Below, piece by piece: positions 12,695-27,600 of a DNA stretch of 64,000 bases. Both the position numbers and the translations under genes were made by a program. Below the pieces are notes generated by a model that searched no databases, was not told the origin of the DNA, and was given only the letters and a program-made list of their open reading frames with translations. How positions within the stretch are numbered: the stretch's first letter is position 1; the number at the start of each line of letters is the position of its first letter. This stretch comes from Saprolegnia diclina VS20. Lineage: Eukaryota; Oomycota; Saprolegniomycetes; Saprolegniales; Saprolegniaceae. The stretch spans positions 450,118-514,117 of the forward strand of contig NW_008246086.1 in assembly GCF_000281045.1 (NCBI RefSeq), given 5' to 3'.

Positions 12695-15600
12695 ATGGGC
12701 CCAAGCACGTGGGGCCTCGCAGCCGCGTCGATCGGCGCCGTGCTGAGCGCACTTGTCGACGCGCTCACGTCGACCGTGCGCTTCCAGCCCGTAGGCCGCA
12801 TGCCATGCGCGATGACGACGGACGCTCATGCTGTTCTAGCTGCCACCTGGGACCTTTCTCTCGACCTTGGAAGACACACCGCTCAACATCACGAGCCTCG
12901 CACTCGCCGGTGTCGCCAGCGACGCGATCTTGCACGTGCTCGTACGCAGTCGCTGGCAATGATGACCACAAGATGACCACGTGCACGTAGGTGGCCTGTA
13001 CGCATGGCACACTCGGCAGCAACGACGCGAGCGCCTGGGTTAGCGCCCGGACCGTGTGCGCCAGCCCCACGTCCTTTGTCATTGAAACCACGCTCTCCAA
13101 CGCCAATGCGATTATGAAAACCCTCGTTTACACGCCAAATGCCCACTACAACTTTGACTGGTCGTCGGGTCTATCGTCGCCGTGTGTGCACCGGGACCAG
13201 TCGCCCGAGACAGTGTACTTCTTCGCGGTCGAGGCTGCCGCGCCCACCAATGACGCACTGCTAGCGTCTTGTGGCGACCCTCTCTCGCCGTCGACGGTGC
13301 GCCACCTGGTCCATCGGTATCCGTCCAACTACGTGGCCATCCCCGTGTCGATTGTGGCGGTCAACAATCCTCCGAGCCTGGCTTTACCAACGGGTGTCGA
13401 CATGGCACCGGCGTCGTGCACGTTTTTAGATATCGTAGCAACAGACTTAGACGTCGACGAAGTCGCCAACGGAGCGGGTATGCTCACGTTCTCGATGAGT
13501 GTGCCGGCGTCCAGCGCGCAATACCTTGCGTTTGCCTCGTCGAGCTTGGTGCGACATCAACTCCAAGCCCTCTCGATGGCAACCTTGTCGTACAACAGCG
13601 TCAATACGACCGTCTCGGCCATCGTCGTCCAGGGACCGGTGGCGGGCGTGAACGCCTGGCTTCGAGATCTCTCCTTGTGTGTGCCGCCCCAAGTGACGTC
13701 GGCGTCCTGGACGCTAAGCATCGCTGACAGTGGCAACTGCGGCAGCTCGAGTAGTGCGACGGCAACGTACTCGATCGCAGTGTCGATCACGCCGACGATG
13801 ATGCCCACACCGGCACTGACCGTCACGACGCCGACGCCTACGCTGGTCATGACGGATCCTACGGTCGCTGTTCACCTCGGGCTGCAAGGGACTGCAGGGC
13901 AGGCTACACACTCGTCCATTACGTTTGCTTCGCAGTTTGGATACATTGGTGTCCCCACCTTGCCGCCCGACGTAGCAATCGGCGACGACCGGTACATCAC
14001 CGACGTCTCACTCCACTCGACCGGTATCGTGGCGCAGGAGCGCATCACCGTGTCCTCCACCTTTACAAAAGAAGTGCAGCTGCTCCGAACAACCGCGGAC
14101 ACCGGGAGTACTATCGTCGAAGCCGTCGTCGTTGTTAGTTTGACGTACCTTGGCACGACGACGTCTGCTGTCGTCGACCTCACCGACGAGTTTGGCTCGG
14201 CGACGGCGGTGGCCAAAGCGCTTCAATCCGAGCTGACCAATGCCGGCGACATCGCCGTATCGCGAAGCCCGCCGGATGCCCAAGGGGGGTGCACGTGGAG
14301 CATCACGTTCACGTCCTTGTCTGGATCGACGATTCCGCTGTTGCAAGCCACAGTGCAGAGCTTTCCGGCGCCGTGGTCGGGCGTCGGCAGCCCCGTGACG
14401 ATCGTACGTGCCACCGCCGGGTCGTTGATTCCCCCCGTCGTGGTGGTCACCATTCCGGATGCCACGGTGCAGAGCGGTACGTTTGAGCTTTCCGTCGGCG
14501 TCGACGCGGCCTGCAACGGCGCCACGTCGGCGTCGTTCGCGACCAATCCACTGCCGTTCAACGCCCTGGCGACGGACGTTCAGGCGGCGCTTACCCAAGG
14601 TTTCATCGGCACCGTCGTCGTTTCCAAAGTCGCGTCGTTCACATGGCACATAACCTTTGTCGCCAACACGTATGTCGACTGCTTGGCAGGCGTCGTCGTC
14701 GTCCCGCAGTTCCGTGCTGGCACTGGCGCGCACTTGTGCAGTACGTGCCAAACCGGGATTCCGTCCATGACGGTGCAGACGCTTGCCGTCGGTAGCAAGG
14801 CCGTCTTGCCGACAGATACGTGGCAGTGGACGGCGCTGCTGAACCCGCCACGCAGCGTGTCCCTGCCGTTGCTCACGAGCCCATACGCGGTCCAGCAAGC
14901 GCTTTATACGATCGGTGCGACAGCCGAGGTTTCGACGAGCGACTGCGTGGCACCGACGCTTCAATGCACGTGGACGATAAGCTACAATGGAGCCCCGCTT
15001 GAAGTCTCACTTGGTCCGACGACAGGTGCGCTGCAACTGCAACACCGCGTGCTGAGCCAAGGTGCACTGCCGATTTGCAAGACGCCGTCATGAGTTGTCT
15101 GTCTGGGCTAGGGCGACAACCGCTCGCAACACCGTGGACGCTACTCACCAACACGAGCAGCCGTACCGGCATCTCTGTTCATATTTCGGACGCACGGCTC
15201 ACGCAATTGGTGGCGTCTTTGGTCGATGACGCGACGGCAACAACGATGACGCTTGCGCGTGACGCGTACGATGTGACGTGGCGGCTTTCGTCGGCACGAT
15301 CAAAGCATGTTTCGGTGACGACCGAGTCGTTGGCCACTGTCGAGGTTCACACAACACCCGAGCTGCAAGCCGTGCAATCGGTGCCGGGGCAAGAGCACCA
15401 CCTGGTTGTGCGACTTCGTAAGACACCGGCACTGGACAACGTCATCGAGCAGGTGGCGCTGCAGTGCAATGCGATTGGCGGATCGTTTACGATGAAATTT
15501 CGCGGTGTCACGTCGGCACCGATACCGACGTCGAGTACGTTGGCGCAGCTTGCCGATGCGCTTTCGGCGATGCCGACGCTGCCCAATGTGTTTGTGCCGT

Positions 15601-18600
15601 CGTCGTCGTCGGCAACGGCGTCCATCTGCGGCAATACCGTCGTACCCATCTGGTTGAGTACACCAACCATCGTGCAGTTGAGCGTCAGCGCCACGGTGCA
15701 GCCCGCCATCCAGACACTCCAGCTGACCGTACCGCTACCACCGACTGGCAGTGTGACGGTCTTTGCGCAATGGACGTATGCGGGTGCGACAACGACCGCA
15801 CCGCTGGTGCTCATACCGACGGCGACAACGTCGTCCGCATCGGCGCTGCAGCAGCAACTGACGGCGGCGTTTGCAACCATCGGTGACGTGATCGTGACGC
15901 CGTCGGCATCGACGCACAACGTCCTTGGTCAGTTCACGTGGGACATCACGCATACGTCGCTGCATGGACCCGTGATACCACTAGTCGTGCTCAACACTTC
16001 GGTCGTCGGGTCGACGGTATGCCTCCATGGTGTAGTGACACGGTACTCATCGATGGTTAGGCGACCGCGACACTGCTTCAGCCTGGAAACCGGAGCAATG
16101 CGGTCGCGACAGTCGTATCTCGCAACGATCAAGTACCATTCATGGGCACGTTCCGGCTTCAAATGACCAACGCCATATCCTCCTGGACATCGACGCAGCT
16201 TGCATGGCAAGCCTCGGCCACCGATCTTCAGCTTGCACTTCGCAGCATCCCCGCGCTGGGCGCCGTGCGGGTGACATCGACCGCCGTCTCAACGACTGAA
16301 ACCCACTGGCAAATCACGTTTTTAACGTCGGCGGCGGCGTGGACGGTGGCGGTGCTCTGGAACGACGGCCGGTCCGTGCAATCTTGCGCCGACTGTGTGA
16401 CACCGACGTATCCGTACACGCTCACCGCAGATCCGCAGCTGCACGTCACGACGACGCCCCCCGATGCCGCGTTCGACGGTGCCTTCTCAGTGTGCTACAA
16501 CGGAGGCGCCACCGATCCCTTGCCGCTGCGGGCGTCAGCAACAACGGTTGAGAGTGCGCTCAATGCCCTCCTCTCGGGTGCACAGCAGGTGGTCGTGACG
16601 GCCTTGCCGACGACCAGTTACGCGCAGCAGTGGCTCGTTACGTTTCTCTCGCTCAACCCAACACCGCCACTCACAGTTGATACGACTAATGTCTCTGGCT
16701 CGGGCGTCCACGCATCGATAAACGTTGTTCAGAGCTCAAAATCCGGGGCCATCGGCAATGTACCGCCGCTCACGCTGGAGCGCTTGCCATCGCTGGTGTT
16801 TCCCGACCCCATCACGGCGGTGCTGCGCGTCGCTACGGTACAGAACGGGTCCCACGCTCTAGCCGCGCCGTACCAAGCGCTGCAACTATGTAGCACATGC
16901 CTGCTCCAGTCGGCTCAACAGACGCTACAGTTGACGAGTACGGTGCCTATGGGCGGCAACTACCAAGTCTCACTGCTTGGGGCATCCGTCATGATTCCAA
17001 TCACCGCAAGTCAGAGCCAAGTGCTGCTGCTGCTCAACACACTCACTCGCGTCGTGTCGGTGGTCGTGACGGCAACCGTCGGACTCAGCTACCAGTGCGT
17101 CGTCACCTTTGACCCGATTGCAGGCATCGTACCCAAACTGAGCGTCTCGGTGGCTGCCGTCACCGGTGCCAACGTCCAAGCGTCCGTCGTTGTCAACGCT
17201 GCCGGGAACGCTGTTGGCGGGACCTTTGCGGTGCGCGCAGGTGGTCGCACGACACATCCGGTGGCGGTCCATGCCGACGCGGAAGCTCTGCAGCGAACGC
17301 TTGGCGCTCTTCTCGGCAGCGAGACAACGGTATTTCGGTCGGCGAGTCCAACGATTCCGAACGGCTACTGCTGGGCGATCACGTTCTACCCCGACGTATC
17401 GATCGACGTCGATGTTGTTCGGGGATGTGATCCAACACCGATGGCCGCTTGCGGTCTCACTGGCGCCGGCGCGGACATCCAGCGTATCGAGCTTCAACAT
17501 TTGGAGCCGCCAGACAGTATTTCCTTTGCTGAAGGCGACCAGGCAACGACCAGGGTGCCCGTGGGCGCATCGGCACTCGACGTGCAACGGGCGTTGCAGA
17601 GCTTACCGTCGTTTTCATCGACCGCCGTCGTCAAGGCGCCCAGCGTCCTTATGGACGAGTGGTACATAACAAACTACTCGACGCCTGCCCATCTGCAAGT
17701 CGTCGGACATGGGCTCACGGCGACGTCCGTGTCGGTCGTCACGTTTTACCGCCCACCGCTCCGACTCACGGGACCGAGTTTGAGTCTTGCGGCTAGCGCA
17801 GCGCACCTTTGCTACCAGCCACATCTCGGGCTATACAACCATCGTGTCGATACAATCGTCATAACGACAGAGACGGGCACGACGTCATTGGACGTCATAG
17901 TTCCACCAGCGTCTACGGGCCACCTAGTTGCGAGCGATCTTCCTCACATGCTTCTTGTCCCGTTCACGGGCAGTTTGCGTGTGCCCAGTGTGGACCTTCG
18001 CTATGTGGCCTTCGACACGCTCTCGTCGGTGGTCACCGACGTGGCGTTGACAGACAATGTGTCTGTTTCGGTCCTTGTGACGTCTGGCGTTCAGCTGGAC
18101 CTGCCATTCCACAGGAACGCCCACACGTGGACGTACAATGGGACGCTGGTTGCTGCTGCCGATGCGCTGCGCCGTCTCCAGCTGCAACGATCCTCGCCGA
18201 CAGCCGATCCCGCCGTCATTTCATACCGCGAGAAGGTTGTGCTTGGCGTCTCGGCGGCGCTGACGACCAGCCCACCCGTTGCGCTAACGGTGTCGGCTCC
18301 TCAAGGCGCAGTCTCTGGCACGATGGCCCTCCGCTTTGATGTCAACGATATAGTCGAGGCTTCATGGTGCACACCGCGGTCGCGCTGCCAGTGCTCAACC
18401 GACGCCATTGCGTATCCGTTTGAGGCGTCGGTCGTCGAAACCGCAATCGAAGCCATGACGACACGCTGCTCGCAAGTGCCGACGCAGCGGATTCAGACAC
18501 TTCAGATGCGATTTCCAGCGCCGGTAGCGACCGTGCCGCCCGAGGCGAGTGCGTTCTCGCTGCAGTACGCCGGACACACGACCCAAGTGCTCTCGGGGCA

Positions 18601-21600
18601 GTCGACGCCCAGTGCCGTGCTAGCGGCGTTGTTGGCACTGCCGTCCATGGCCTCGATTGTTGGCAAACTGGTCGTGACGACGCGCACTCTGGACGCGTAT
18701 ACGCTGCAGTACATCTTTACGTTTGATGCGTCGCTCGCGTCCGTGGCCCCGTTGACCGTCGCGACGTCCATGTGGTTTCCGTCCAACAATACGCTGACGT
18801 TGCTGTGGGTACCACAGCCGTCGTTGCGCCTGCATTTCGCAGCTGCCGTCACGTGCACCGGCAACAGTTGTACGCTGCAGTTTCTCGCGGATCTCCCAGT
18901 TCTCTCGGTCGCGTCGAGCACGCTCACGACCACCGTGGGTCCACCACCGACCGTGACTGTCACCGGTGGGCGCGCAGCCCTCATGGATGTCTCGCTCCCG
19001 GCGTTTCTGCTCTTGGGCACGCCGTTTCCGTTGCCTACGACGGAAAGTAGAATGCAAGCGGCGCTTGCTGCCACACTCGGTGACAGCGTCGTTGTCACAA
19101 AGAGCACCGATGCCGGCATCGTAAGCTGGCAGATCACCTACAGCGCAGTCGAAGACGCAGTCGATCCAACGCTCGGCTTTGTCGATCTCCAGCTGCCCCA
19201 TGTCGCAGTGACAATGACCACCATCGACCCTGGAGTCGTCGTCGCCTGCAGCAACCTCACGATCGTTGCAGCCACGACCTCCAACACCGTCGAGCGCTCG
19301 ATGCTGCTTCGGTTGGACGTAGCACCCGTTGATTCCACGAGCAATGAGCTTGATACGTTGTCGCCACCTCCTGTCGTATGCTACATGACGGTGGCGTCCG
19401 GTGGCAGCCTCTTGACAACACTGCCAGGCACCTCGTTGGCCTTGTCGAGCCACATTCATCTCGTCTCCAGCACCGCCGACGCCGTCGTCCATCTCGCCGT
19501 CACGACACTGCACGGCATCGTGTGGGTTGACCCCCCGCACCGAGACCTTGTCGAATACATTGCTGGGTCTCCGTTTGGTGATCAAGCGCTGGAGCTACGT
19601 GCGACGGCTTCGTCCCTTGCGCTCGCTTTGTCGTCCCTCTTGTACAAGGCGCCGACGACGTATGCTGGGAATGACTCGGTGACGATCGTCGTCGCTGGCA
19701 ATACGACGGTACCGACGGTGCTCTCGGTCGTTGTGGCAGCCATGGACGCACCGCCAAGCCTTTCTTTGGAGCGTACGTCACGAGCTATAGTAGATGCATT
19801 GGCGTGAACCCACAGAGTAGGCGTAACGTTGCGACTGTACGAAGATACTGCAGCATCGCTTCCAAGCTTTAGCATTGCCCCATCGCCGTACACACGAGCG
19901 AGCTGCGCTACGAGCACCGTCTACAACGTCACGCTGTCAGTGGACCACGGGACACTAAGTTTCTATGGCTACGAAGCTAGCGCAACGCTGACGTTTCTAG
20001 CATCGGCGCAGAATGTATCGGCGATGGTAACGTCGACGGTGTATCGCCCGTTGCCCAACTACGCCGGTCTCGACGCCGTCACGATCGGCGTGCGTCCGAT
20101 CTCGTGCTTGGCATCGACCTCAGGAATTGAAGCGAGTGCCGTCGTTGCTCTCATGGTCGAAGCCGTGCCCGACCCGATTCTACTGAGTCTTGCGGAACCG
20201 GCCAACAACACGACAGTAGTACATGGCGTCGAGGCGGTGCCACTGCCGACTGTGGTGATCACGGTCGTCGATGCCACACCGTTGACCACCGATGTCTTTG
20301 TCCGTCTGCAGGTGACGACGCAAGTGGGGTCTGTGACGTTTGGTGCGACGCCCAGTGTGTACACCCCCGCCAGTGTCTACTGCCGTGTAGAGGTCGCTAC
20401 GAGTCTCTTGGCGGCGCTCTTGTACCGAGGACCAGCAACTGGCAGCGGTAACGACTCGGTCACGATTCGGGTGTCTGGAGCCGCCGACGTCGACACCTCG
20501 GTGCTGGTGCTCCCCGTCATATACACGAATGCGCCACCACCGCTGACTCTGGAAAAGGCTGCCGTTGTCGTCGACGAAGATGGCACCGTATCGCTCAAAA
20601 ACATTCTGTCGGGTGGCGCCATGGATACTATCGTTGCTGTGCGCACTAGCGTAGGGTGGCTGCGACTGGGAACCACCGAATCTTCCGAGTGGACCAAATC
20701 TCTGCGTGTACCAATGTCGCGGGTCGACGAGCTGCTCTACAAGTCCAATGCCCACTACAACGGGGACGACAGCGTCTCGTTCACGGACACGTCGGGCGTT
20801 GGGGTGACGCTGCCTGTCGCGGTCTTGGCGACAAATGACCCACCAACGCTGAACGGGAAGCTCCATGTGTCATCCACGGGCGCACTCTGTGGTCTCCAGA
20901 TCGACGACGTGGATGGCAACGACTACGCCAGCAACAGCTACGTGCTAACTCTGCAGTCGTCAAAGGGGTATTTTTCAAGCACCGATGCACCCGGCATTCG
21001 CCTCCGCCCGGTCGCCAACGGCATGTCGCTGCAAGGAACCCTCGAAGCAATGAACCGTGCCTTGCGCGACTGCGTCGTTCGCTTGACAACGCCGACACCT
21101 GCCAATGTCACAGTGTGCGTGAAAGAGTACGAAACACTCATGGCCGACCCGAGCCGACACAACTGCCTCCAAAGTACGCTTGAGATTCCGCAACGTGCGC
21201 CGACGCCACCCGAGCTCACCGCGTCGGCGACACAGGTCACTGTGCTTGAAGATAGTGCGGTATCGATCACGCCGTTCTTCACTGTCTCCAACGTCGATGA
21301 CGCTTTTGGTACTGTCACCGCGATGTTCACTGGCACAACTGGGACCTTTGATTTGAGCACAATGGCGCCATCCGGGTGTGCCACCGTGACTGGCAACAGT
21401 GTCACTGGCCGCCCGAGCTGCGTGGCGTCCGCGCTGGCAACGCAGCCGGTCCTGTACCGCCCGGCGGCCAACGTCCACGGTCCTGACGTCATCACGGTGG
21501 CGCTTGGTTCAACGTCCGTGACGCTCTCGGTTTGGATTCAAAGTGTAAACGACCCACCAGTGTGGCGCGTCAACACGACGGCGTCGGTGTGGCGCGTCGA

Positions 21601-24600
21601 TGCTGCCATCGTTGCCTCGCACATGCTATCCTCCTACGGCACGGTGCATCTCGACGACCGCAACGACTCGACGTCCGACGTCATGTCTTTGACACTGGCT
21701 GTGGACCATGGGACGCTCACATATACACTCGTACCGGGTACGTCGCTCCAGAAGTCGGTGTTGCCGCCACGGCTCGTCGTCCAGGGCACAGTCGCACGAC
21801 TCAATGTGTTTGTGGCCAGTCTCGAGTACACTCCATCGCACAGCACCACCGATGTACTGTCGCTCTCGGTAGTCGATGGCTCCGTGGTCGTAGCACTGGA
21901 CATTGATATCCTCGTGGCGTGTTTACCACAGATCACCGTTGCCACCACTGACGTGGCGGTCACCGTCGGTGCCACGACAGGAATCGACGGTCTCTCTCTT
22001 CCATTGGCATGCGGCTCACGGCTGCAATTGTGGACGCTCGAGCTTACAGCGCTGGCTGGCACGTTGTATGTGCCGGCGCAGCCGCGTGCGACTCCGTACA
22101 TCAAGCTCACACAGTCGTTGCGGGATCTTGATGCTTTGCTTCGGCTTTTGCAGTACACGGCGCCCGCGCAGTCGACGACCGATACCATTTCGCTTCAGCT
22201 CTCCTCCAACGACACGGCGTTGCCGACGACAAATATCGTGGTGCAGGTACAACCGCAGTATACACCACCGACCATCGTCTGCGCCGCGCTTTCTGAGACA
22301 ATTCTTGCCGACGCAGCCGCGACGCAAGCCTTTGGTGACACATTCCTGCTTCAAGGTGGCAGCGCCGCCACGTACACGGTAGCCGTTTCTGGACGGTCGC
22401 CCGTGTACCTGCAGTTGGACCCGACGTCCGCGTCCATCTCAGCGTCGACGTTTGCTCCGACGACAGAGGTTCACTTTTCGGGCTTGCTACCACACGTCCA
22501 AGCAGCACTGAGCAAGTTGGCGGTGCACAGCAACTATACCGGCGTGCTGCCAACCACGGTCAATCTAACCGTAACCATTGCCAGTGTCGATCCTATGGCG
22601 CCTGCAATGAACGCGACGTGCAGCGTGGTGGCCGCGATTGCGCCGACCAACCATGCTCCAAGAATCCAAGCACAACCCGGGCGACAGGCGCGGTGCGGCG
22701 TTCGCGTTGACGACATCGATGTGTCGTCGAAAGGCTGGGCGTCCTTGATGCGGTGCTCGATTGCAACATTGGTCGACGGCGGCTTTGGCATCGTTGCACA
22801 GCTGCCACCGACCGTGCGATGGGTGAACGAGACGATGCTGGGACCCGGTCAATGGCGCGCCTTGACGTTCGAGGCTCCTCTGGAGCACGCCAACTTGCTT
22901 CTCGGATCGGTTCTTCTCAATGCGACGAGTGGAAGTATTGAGTATCGCGTCGACGATCTCGCCCACGGCACGCTACTTCGCCCCCATATCGCGTACCGCA
23001 CGATCGAGTGCCGAGGCCAGCGGGTTGGCCCTGTGTCGACGGTTGCCTATCTAGACAGTAGCAACCAATCGTGCGCGGCGGGCAACGATCCTTGCCTACT
23101 ACAGGGTGTCGACGTGACACCGATGTCCACCGATGCAACGTCGGTGCAAGTGTCGGCAACGGCAGTAGTCGGCTTCACACCCTCCATTCAGGTGGTGCAG
23201 ACAACCGTTGATGGCCATCAGGACCAAGTGTTTGATGTCGTCGTCGCGACCCCGGCAGCAGGCACCATCACGATGCGTGTGACGTGGCAAAGACCCGATG
23301 GGCTCCAAGGACAGACGGCGTTCACAGTGGATGCGACCGCTGTTGCAACGATGATGGAAGAGATCAGCGGGCTTTCTGCTGGCCAAGGACTTGGCGGTTC
23401 GATGCAGTCGCAAGTGAAGGCGGCACTTCCGACGCCAGCGCCGGCTCGCATCGAGGTCACGTACGGTCCATCAAGTCGACAGCACTGGAAGGTGGCCTTT
23501 GTGGTCGTTGCCACCGAGCTATGGACGTTTGACATGTCTCTGGTCGCCACGACGGGAAGCATCAGCGTGAGCGTTCAACCGAGTGCGCTCCTATCGCACA
23601 TCGCGGGGTCGTTCGAGCTCCTGTTTCAAGGCATCCCGACAGCTCCGGTTGCTGCGTCGGCCTCTGCGCTCGACATGCAGCTGGCGCTCGAAGCTCATCC
23701 GCTGCTGCACCGTGTTGCCGTCACACGAACGCGACGACCCGACACGAGCGGCGGGTTCGCGTGGACAATCACGTTTCTCGACGCTGCGTACGATCTCCCA
23801 GTGCTAAGTGCCAACACCGCACAGTTGCAACCGCAGCCTGCACCGCTTCTGGGCGCCGGCAATCGAATCTATGGCAGCGCGGCAACAGTGCATATAACGT
23901 CATTGCAAGACGGCTACGGAACCCCCGATGTATACGACGTGGTGCTGTCGGCGCAGCACGTCAACCCCGTGCTGCAGATCGCGGTCGTTTCCTCCGCGTC
24001 GCGTGTCACGGGCGACTTCTCTCTCCAAGTAGCGTTTCCCAACGGCACACTGCGAGCGTCGACACCGGTGCAGTACAACGCCGTCGCGATGATCGCCGAC
24101 GAAGGCATCGACACAAGCCTTGGTGGTCGCCCAGGGCAGTCGCTGCAGGCGGCACTCGCGACGATGCTGCCCGGTGTTGGCTGCCGCATTCAACGAACCG
24201 GCCCCGTGGCTAACGGCGGCTACACGTGGTCCATTACCCTCTACAATAGCCCCGCGTCGCTGCCTCCGTTGAGCGTCGTGTCGACCTCGGGCGGGCTACG
24301 GGTTGCTGACGTTGTCGTGTCGACGGTGACGGCGGCCAATGCGCTTGGTGGAACGTTCGTGCTGTCGTATCGCAACGAGACATCGGCACCGATTCCATAT
24401 GATGCGTCGTCCAGTACCGTGGCGTCTGCGCTTGGACAACTGCCGACCATCTCTTGCAACGGGCGGGGCCGCCTGCTTGTGCGAGACTCGGACGTCGGGC
24501 TAGAGTCTGGTCGAACATTCTCGGTCGTCTTCTTGGCTCGCTGCCACGAGTCACTCTTCGAGACAGACATAGCGCCGATTGTGGTCGATGGCACAGGTTT

Positions 24601-27600
24601 GACCGGCCTCGGAGCGTCGGCCGTTGTGCGTTCAACCGTCGCTGCAAGCTACGGCACACTGCGGCTCGCGTCAGATACAAGTACGCAATCGCGTTCGGAC
24701 ACGGTGCTGCAGCGCCACGCTGGCCTCGACCTCATGCTCCAAGGACGACCTCGGTATTTGAACCCGATGCTCCGTCAACTGTTGTACACGCCGGACGCGA
24801 CGTGGTTTGGGACGCTGGAGCTCTACTGGTCGACGTCCGATGGCGTGTCGAGCTTGTCGTGGACGTCGCCGGCGCCTCAAACAATCACAGTGCGACCGCC
24901 GACGCGCCGCCACATGATCGTTACGTTTCACGGCTGCCACGCGCTCGAGGATATGCCTCTGACGCTGCAAGCGTTGGCCTTGACGACGTGTCGACCGCCG
25001 TATTCGCTCGTCTCGCTGACACTGGCGACAAAAGTGGGTACACTGCGCTACCGTGACAGCGACGCGACGTCGCAACTGAATGTGACGACGGCCGTTGCGC
25101 GCCTACCGTCCGTGATGTCCAACGTCGTCTACGCAGCGCCGATGCATTTCAACGGCGTCGAACAACTGACGGTGGCGCTCGACGACGCCCCACCCCAAGT
25201 GTTTCGCTTCGCCGTGTGGCCCGTCCCCGACGCTCCGTACATCCACATCAACGGCTCGGACGACGGTACATAATTCCTGTGAGAGTACGGGGCATGACGA
25301 CGGTATGTAGGTGCGGTGGCAACCGGGGCCTTGCCGCCTGTCGCTTTGACAATGGACCAAGACACAATGCTCTTTCTTCCCGGCGCTTGGGTCGAAGACT
25401 ACGACGACAGTGCGCAGTCGTGGATGTTTCAAATTGCAACGACGGTCGGCAGTGCCAAGTGCTTGAACTTGATGCAAACGATCGTCGTGACGTCGACACC
25501 GACGATGCTACTGTTTTTAGCGCCGATCGCCAACGGCAACCGCGCTTTGCAAGCCATGACCTACACGCCGCCCAAGGGGTACACCGGCGTCGCCACAGTA
25601 ACGATCATCGTGCGCGGCACCACGAGCTTCCTCGAGCACGTGCGACGTTTGGCCATTACGGTCACACCGGTCGTGACGCTGCCATCGCTCGCTGTTCGCT
25701 CCAGTGTCTACAAGGCGGTCGAAGATCGATCGCTGTCGCTACGGTACATTCAACTCGAGGTCGAATCGTGGACACCGGCGCAGTACGCAACGACAGCCGC
25801 ATCGACTCTGTTTCGAAGCGAAGTGCTGCGACCGGACACGGCCAGTGGTGCATGGGGCCAACGCGACGACTGGCGTTATAGCCAAGTACCCAGCTCTGGC
25901 AGTAACCCACAGTGGTTCTCAACACTTGGTAACATCCTCTACTACGCGGCCGACGACCCGGTGGCAGGACGCGAGCTGTTTGGCTCGGACGGTACCCGGT
26001 CCTGGCTCGTCGCGGACATTTATCCTGGCTACGAAAGTGCGACGCCGACGTCGCTGGCTACGTTCAACGGCCTCGTGCTCTTTGGTGCATCGGGTCTCGA
26101 CCTCTCGTGGCAACTGCCGGTGACGACGTACGGCTGCAGCGCAGCGCGGTCCAGTCCGTCGTTCCCAAATGTGCTTTTCGTTGTCACCAAGACAACTGTG
26201 TGGTCGCCGGCGCGGGTGTACGACTGCCCCATCGGGTACACCTGGATGATGACGGCGGATGCGACCAGTGTCTTCAACACGTCGGCGGTTGCCGTCGACT
26301 ATGTCTACTGGAACGAATGCGGCTGGGACGGCTATACGTTCCTGGGCGCAACGCGCAAGTCCTTTCGCTTTGCCGACTCGAGCGCCACGGGCGGCATGAA
26401 GCATGCTGGCCGTCGGGTCGACTATCCAGTCGAGTACTCGACGGCAACAGCACAATTTGCTGGCATCGTGTGCATGGCGTCACCGGCAACGACGCCACTG
26501 CCGTCGCAGTTGTGGCAAACCGACGGTACGACAACGCAAAAGGTCAACGCGGCGTTGACGCACCCCACCGCGCTGACACCGATAAGCTCGCGGTTTCTGT
26601 TCTTCCAGGCGTCGACGCTTGCGTCCGGGTCGGAGCTCTATCGCTATGACGGCACGACCATCTACGACCAAGATCTCTCTCCTGGCATTGGTAGCTCGTT
26701 TCCCGACGGATTTACGAGCTTTGCGGGCCAAGTCTACTTTGCAGCGACGACGCCGACGACCGGCCGTGAGCTCTGGGTGACGTCGGTCTCGGGTGCGAGT
26801 CCATGGGCCACCAACGTCGCCGCCGACATTAACACCGGCGCGCTCTCGTCCCATCCAACGGGGTTGACAGCGTGCGGTTCGCAACTGTTTTTTGCGGCCG
26901 ACGACGGCGTCCACGGACGAGAACTCTATACATTCAACGGCGTCCAGGCGGCGCTCGTGACCGATCTGCTTCCGGGCAGCACCGGCAGTGATCCAAAGTA
27001 CGTGACATGCTACAAAGCCAAAGTCTATTTTCAAGCTCTTGGGAGTACGGCGACCGGTGTCGAGCTGTACGTGTCGGATGGCACAGCCGGCGGCACGATG
27101 CTGCTATTGGACATTGCCCCCGGTGTCACGAGTTCAAGTCCGTCATATCTCTCGGTGCAGACGCAGACGCGCGGGGGTGCGGCCATCTCAACGCTTGTGT
27201 TTTGCTCCACCACGGTGGCATCGACATGCCTCTGGTACGGCTCGGACGGCTCGGCGATTGGCACCAAACCGCTCTGGAGCACGACGACTGCACTGGCAAT
27301 CAACCCAACGACGTTTCAAATCGGCAACCTCGGTAGTACGATGGTCTTTCCCCTAATCTCGACAACCACGTCGGTGGCACCGGCACCACCAACGGCACAG
27401 CCAGTGGTGCAACTGAGCCTCAATACGTCCATCGGGAGCGTCCGACTGCATGCCTCCGAGAACGTACAAGTACTGCACGACGGGTCGCTTGGGTTATCGG
27501 GCTATTGGGTGCTTCGAGGTGCCGTGTCCCATCTCAATACGGCACTTCAGACAATGGTGTACCGCGCGCCGCTCAACTGGAACAGCAAAGCGCAGTTGAC

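Noticed and set aside
12991-25273. Several separate genes instead of one giant gene
   Set aside because: Every boundary between the large frames has a GT-AG intron of 44-54 nt that restores the frame and joins mid-domain, so a single gene is simpler.
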